From G020354785 sp964521285 (GTDB lineage Bacteria; Bacteroidota; Bacteroidia; Bacteroidales; UBA10428): a DNA stretch of 64,000 nucleotides. The notes below the pieces were generated by a model. That model was not told the DNA's origin and did no database searches. It saw nothing but the letters and a program-made list of their open reading frames with translations. The stretch is taken from contig CAZFQS010000002.1 of the NCBI GenBank assembly GCA_964521285.1, forward strand, positions 1 through 64,000. The letters run 5' to 3'. Below are positions 60,499-64,000 of this stretch, in pieces. A program made the position numbers and the translations under genes. Numbering within the stretch: the stretch's first letter is position 1; every line of letters starts with the position of its first letter.

Positions 60499-62388
60499 AT
60501 GGATAGAAATTCAATTATTGGAATAGTAGTAATCGCAATAATTATTTTTTTATGGGGCATACTAAGTAAACCTAATAAAGAAGAATTAGAAAAACGCAAA
60601 AGAATATTAGATTCATTAAAACAAGTACAGCAGGAACAAGTTGATCAGGCTGTTATTGAGGAGCAAAAGAAAGAAGTTGAATCTGAAATTACTGAAATTG
60701 ATGTAACAGATAAAGTAAGTGTTGATCAATTGCGTGATAAGCTTGGATATTTTGCAGAATCAGGAGTAGGCGAAAATGAATATTATACCCTGGAAAACAA
60801 CTTAATCAGGCTTATTATCTCCACTAAGGGAGGCAGACCTTATTCCGTCGAACTAAAAGACTATAAAACCCATGACTCATTACCCCTGGTTTTATTCACA
60901 GGTGATTCAACGGTATTCGGACTTAATTTTTATCTTCAGAACAAACTAATATCAACAAATGATTTATTCTTTGTTCCCCTGGCTGACGAGAAGATTATCA
61001 AAGTTGACAAACAGTCCAGAACATTGGCAATGAGGCTGGAGGCGGGAGAAAATAAATATATTGAATATAAGTATAAACTTGAACCGGACAGATATTTGGT
61101 CGAGCTAATAATTGAGCTTGAGGGTATGGAAGATATATCAACCCGGGATCCAAAATCTATTGATTTACACTGGGAGATATTTTCACCTAAACAGGAGAAA
61201 GGGAAAAAGAATGAAAGCTATTATACAACTTTATATTACAAGCCTTACAAGGAAGATGTGGATTTTTTCAGTGCACGCAGTAATAAAGAATTTCAGCAGC
61301 AGGAAATAAGTACAAGAATTGAATGGATTGCATTCAAAGACCAGTTTTTTAGCTCAGTTATAATAGCTGAAAATAGTTTTTCCAATGCCTTCATAAAATC
61401 AACCAGCCTTCCCGGATCTGAAAAGTATATTAAAAATTTCAGGGCTGAAATCGGATTACCTTTTGAAAGGGAAATAACTGAACAAATTCCGGTTAAATTC
61501 TATTTTGGCCCAAATAAATACAGTTTGTTAAAAAAACGATACAGCCAGTGGGAACTCCATGACATTGTAACTGTTGGAAGAGGTATCATAAAATGGATTA
61601 ACCAGTTTGTCATCATAAATATATTTGACTGGCTTAGTAAATCCATTAACAACTACGGTATTATAATTTTACTGTTAACAATAATTATCAAGGTAGGATT
61701 ATTCCCTCTTACTTACAGGTCTTATCTATCACAGGCAAAGATGAAGGTTTTAAAACCGCAGCTTGATGAACTAACCAAGAAATTTCCAAAGGGTAAAGAA
61801 ATGGAACGGCAGAAAGCTACCATGGCATTGTATAAAAAAGCTGGTGTTAGCCCTCTCGGAGGGTGCCTGCCCATGATATTGCAGTTCCCTATCTTGTTTG
61901 CTATGTTCAGGTTCTTTCCAACATCCATTGAATTAAGGCAGGAAAGTTTCCTCTGGGCTCATGACCTGTCAACTTATGATTCTATCCTGGAATGGAATAC
62001 AACTATTCCTGTAATCAGTAAATTATACGGAAATCATATCAGCCTGTTCACATTACTTATGACAGTTTCCACTATTCTGACAATGAAGCTTGGAAGTCAG
62101 GCTACAAGCAGCAGCCAGCAAATGCCAGGCATGAAATCAATGATGTATTTTATGCCTATAATGTTTATGTTTATTCTGAATAATTTTTCAGCCGGATTGA
62201 CATATTATTACTTCCTGGCAAACATTATAACTTTCGGACAAAACTTTATTTTCAAGCAGTTTATTGATGACGAGAAACTTCTAAGTAAAATGGAAAACAG
62301 AAAAGCAAAAGTTAAGAAAAAATCAGGATTCCAGTCAAGGTTGGAAAAAATGGCAAAAACCAGGGGTTATAAACTTCCCAAAAAATAG
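60499..62388 (+). CDS. yidC: Membrane protein insertase
   Basis: 629 residues of the long YidC type. An N-terminal helix (about 5-22; SIIGIVVIAIIIFLWGI) is followed by a large periplasmic domain (about 70-350) and the C-terminal five-helix insertase core (YGIIILLLTIIIKVGLFPLTYRS, ending in a basic tail). The motif MKVLKPQLDELTKKFP and GCLPMILQFPILFAMF are family marks. It inserts and folds inner-membrane proteins. It starts 21 bases after pyrG. Confidence 0.95.
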   Translation: MDRNSIIGIVVIAIIIFLWGILSKPNKEELEKRKRILDSLKQVQQEQVDQAVIEEQKKEVESEITEIDVTDKVSVDQLRDKLGYFAESGVGENEYYTLENNLIRLIISTKGGRPYSVELKDYKTHDSLPLVLFTGDSTVFGLNFYLQNKLISTNDLFFVPLADEKIIKVDKQSRTLAMRLEAGENKYIEYKYKLEPDRYLVELIIELEGMEDISTRDPKSIDLHWEIFSPKQEKGKKNESYYTTLYYKPYKEDVDFFSARSNKEFQQQEISTRIEWIAFKDQFFSSVIIAENSFSNAFIKSTSLPGSEKYIKNFRAEIGLPFEREITEQIPVKFYFGPNKYSLLKKRYSQWELHDIVTVGRGIIKWINQFVIINIFDWLSKSINNYGIIILLLTIIIKVGLFPLTYRSYLSQAKMKVLKPQLDELTKKFPKGKEMERQKATMALYKKAGVSPLGGCLPMILQFPILFAMFRFFPTSIELRQESFLWAHDLSTYDSILEWNTTIPVISKLYGNHISLFTLLMTVSTILTMKLGSQATSSSQQMPGMKSMMYFMPIMFMFILNNFSAGLTYYYFLANIITFGQNFIFKQFIDDEKLLSKMENRKAKVKKKSGFQSRLEKMAKTRGYKLPKK

Positions 62389-62425
62389 AGTTTCTTATTG
62401 GTAAAAACATTAATACTCTCTGCTG

Positions 62426-63658
62426 ATGAAATTAGTTAACAACAGATACAAAATTGATGGCATTGATGTTTTAAGTTTATGTAATAAATATAATTCGCCC
62501 TTATATGTATATGAAACATCAAAAATGAAAAATCAGTACAGCAGGATGCTTAATGCATTTAAGGGAGTAAATGTAAAAATAAATTATGCCTGCAAGGCTC
62601 TAACTAACATCAATATACTTAAATTCTTTAAAGATCTTGGCTCAGGGCTTGATGCAGTTTCAGTTCAGGAAGTTGAAATCGGATTGAAAGCCGGCTTTAA
62701 TCCCATGGATATTATTTATACTCCAAACTGTGTTTCAATAGATGAGATAGAAAAAGTTGTTAAGCTGGGAGTAAAAATTAATATTGACAACATATCAATT
62801 CTTGAGCAATTCGGCCATCTGCACGACAATAGTATTCCAATATGCATTAGAATAAATCCGCATATAATGGCCGGAGGTCACCATAAAATTTCTACGGGCC
62901 ATATTGATTCAAAATTCGGAATTTCTGTCTACCAGATGCCACATGTACACAGGATTATTGAGGCAAATAATATGAAGGTTGAAGGTTTGCATATGCATAC
63001 CGGTTCAGATATACTGGATGTTGATGTATTCATTAATGGTGCAATAATTTTACTGGATGTTGCCAGAGAATTCAGGGAGCTTGAATATGTTGATTTCGGC
63101 AGTGGCTTTAAAGTCCCCTATAAACAAGATGATATTTATACAGATATTGAAGCCCTTGGTAAAAAACTTACCCAGTACTTTAAAAAATTTTGCAGGGATT
63201 ATGGAAAAGATTTAACATTAATTTTTGAGCCGGGTAAATTTCTGGTTAGCGAAGCCGGCTATTTCCTTGCAAAAGTAAATGTAATAAAACAGACAACATC
63301 AACAGTATTTGCCGGTATTGATACCGGACTTAATCATCTGATAAGGCCTATGTTTTACGATGCATATCATAATATAATTAATGTTTCAAATCCCAGGGGG
63401 AAGCCAAGGATTTATACTGTTGTAGGATATATATGCGAAACTGATACTTTTGGCTGGAACAGGAAAATTAATGAAATTACAGAAGGGGACATTCTTGCCT
63501 TTTTAAATGCCGGGGCATACTGTTATACAATGGCATCTAATTATAATTCAAGATATAAACCGGCTGAGGTCCTTATACATGAAGGGAAAGATCACCTTAT
63601 AAGGAAAAGGGAAACAATGGATGATTTGTTAAGAAATCAGATTATAATAGATATATAG
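62426..63658 (+). CDS. lysA: Diaminopimelate decarboxylase
   Basis: 410 residues, fold-type III PLP enzyme. The Schiff-base Lys57 is in INYACKALTNINIL; other sites are CNKYNSPLYVYE (start), HMHTGSDILDVDVF, the PLP-phosphate-binding VDFGSGFKVPY, FEPGKFLV, and the Cys-containing CETDTFGWNRK. It makes L-lysine from meso-diaminopimelate. It belongs to the Bacteroidota LysA type. Carboxynorspermidine decarboxylase is excluded by the length and the C-terminal motif GAYCYTMASNYNSR. It follows yidC by 37 bases. Confidence 0.92.
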   Translation: MKLVNNRYKIDGIDVLSLCNKYNSPLYVYETSKMKNQYSRMLNAFKGVNVKINYACKALTNINILKFFKDLGSGLDAVSVQEVEIGLKAGFNPMDIIYTPNCVSIDEIEKVVKLGVKINIDNISILEQFGHLHDNSIPICIRINPHIMAGGHHKISTGHIDSKFGISVYQMPHVHRIIEANNMKVEGLHMHTGSDILDVDVFINGAIILLDVAREFRELEYVDFGSGFKVPYKQDDIYTDIEALGKKLTQYFKKFCRDYGKDLTLIFEPGKFLVSEAGYFLAKVNVIKQTTSTVFAGIDTGLNHLIRPMFYDAYHNIINVSNPRGKPRIYTVVGYICETDTFGWNRKINEITEGDILAFLNAGAYCYTMASNYNSRYKPAEVLIHEGKDHLIRKRETMDDLLRNQIIIDI

Positions 63659-63668
63659 TTAATATTAA

Positions 63669-64000
63669 ATGATGGCTGTTAAAAGTGTAACATTCATACT
63701 ATTAATAACCTCAACTGCACTATCCTTTGCACAACCTGATAAATCACTGGTTGGGACAGAGGAAAATCTGAAAAATATTTCAAGATCAGCAGCTTTTGTA
63801 ATGACAACCAATATGGATGAATTATATGAAGGTATAAAAGGCACACCCTACCTGTTTAATGAATGGAAACAGGGAAATATATATCTAAATGATAATACAT
63901 ATATAAATGATGTCAATATTAAGTATAACATCTACACCGATGATGTCCTGTATTTACACCGTAAATCAGGTGATTCGCTTATAATAGACAGGTCGCTTAT
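63669..64000 (+). CDS. Unknown secreted protein, N-terminal part
   Basis: 110 codons lie in the window before the right edge, starting ATG ATG. A signal peptide (about 1-22, ending LSFAQ) is followed by NISRSAAFVMTTNMDELYEG and GTPYLFNEWKQGNIYLNDNT, which resemble unannotated Bacteroidota proteins with predicted beta strands. Function unknown. It starts 10 bases after lysA and may be in that operon. Confidence 0.7.
   Translation, partial: MMAVKSVTFILLITSTALSFAQPDKSLVGTEENLKNISRSAAFVMTTNMDELYEGIKGTPYLFNEWKQGNIYLNDNTYINDVNIKYNIYTDDVLYLHRKSGDSLIIDRSL

Noticed and set aside
62426..63658. Carboxynorspermidine decarboxylase
   Set aside because: Length and C-terminal GAYCYTMASNYNSR motif favour LysA.
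1..64000. CRISPR array, prophage, insertion sequence or tRNA
   Set aside because: Gaps were scanned by eye; no regularly spaced repeats, transposase/integrase motifs or tRNA-like cloverleaf were seen, though short RNA genes could be missed.

Overview
The window looks like a chromosomal segment of an AT-rich, probably anaerobic member of the Bacteroidota (Bacteroidales/Marinilabiliales type). The signs are an ECF sigma factor followed by a FecR anti-sigma and an STN-domain TonB receptor, a single-RRM RNA-binding protein, PD40/OmpA and FadL-type outer-membrane proteins, a NagZ/beta-lactamase fusion, an archaeal/eukaryal-type ProS, several TAnnTTTG-type promoters, and the general lack of Shine-Dalgarno sequences. 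The order is mostly housekeeping and metabolic genes; I saw no rRNA, tRNA, CRISPR array, insertion sequence or prophage.

Layout. 1-2 kb (minus): sigma factor, FecR and the start of a TonB receptor that leaves the window. 2.3-4.4 kb (minus): RRM protein, FKBP isomerase, Gfo/Idh dehydrogenase. 4.5-12.3 kb (plus): alkaline phosphatase, OmpA/PD40 protein, C1 peptidase, small Cys-rich protein, GH3/beta-lactamase fusion. 12.3-16.7 kb: aminotransferase, small ORF, SiaC-like protein, aldo/keto reductase and a dehydrogenase. 16.7-20.3 kb (minus): ABC permease and AmrS-like radical SAM enzyme. 20.5-23.5 kb: a sugar-phosphate group (HAD phosphatase, class II aldolase decayed by an out-of-frame deletion, aldo/keto reductase, PfkB kinase). 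24.5-26.8 kb (minus): a GC-richer three-gene block (VOC protein, Zn-dehydrogenase, LsrF-type thiolase) with Shine-Dalgarno sites, probably acquired by transfer. 27-31 kb: serine hydrolase, CBS-less KdsD-type isomerase, outer-membrane protein, TrpB2. 31.6-35.1 kb (minus): GalU, a glucuronokinase-like GHMP kinase and an M49-like lipoprotein. 35.2-41 kb: MFS transporter, ProS, a Tyr/Ser-rich repeat protein and a FadL-like porin. 41-46 kb (minus): WbqC, a YhcC-type radical SAM protein and AddA. 46.2-49.6 kb (minus): a lipoprotein and a DUF362/polyferredoxin pair. 49.9-55.6 kb (plus): larC-larE-larB, with addB overlapping larB. 55.6-63.7 kb: TrmD, then DUF349, pyrG, yidC, lysA and the start of an unknown secreted protein.

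The most interesting elements are: the nickel-pincer cofactor genes larCEB without a larA, with LarE carrying the three cysteines of the Fe-S type, divergent from a membrane polyferredoxin/DUF362 pair; a plant-like glucuronokinase next to GalU, suggesting glucuronate activation to UDP-glucuronate; the transferred lsrF block; and the decayed class II aldolase. All functions are read from sequence motifs and remembered family features; no database search was possible.
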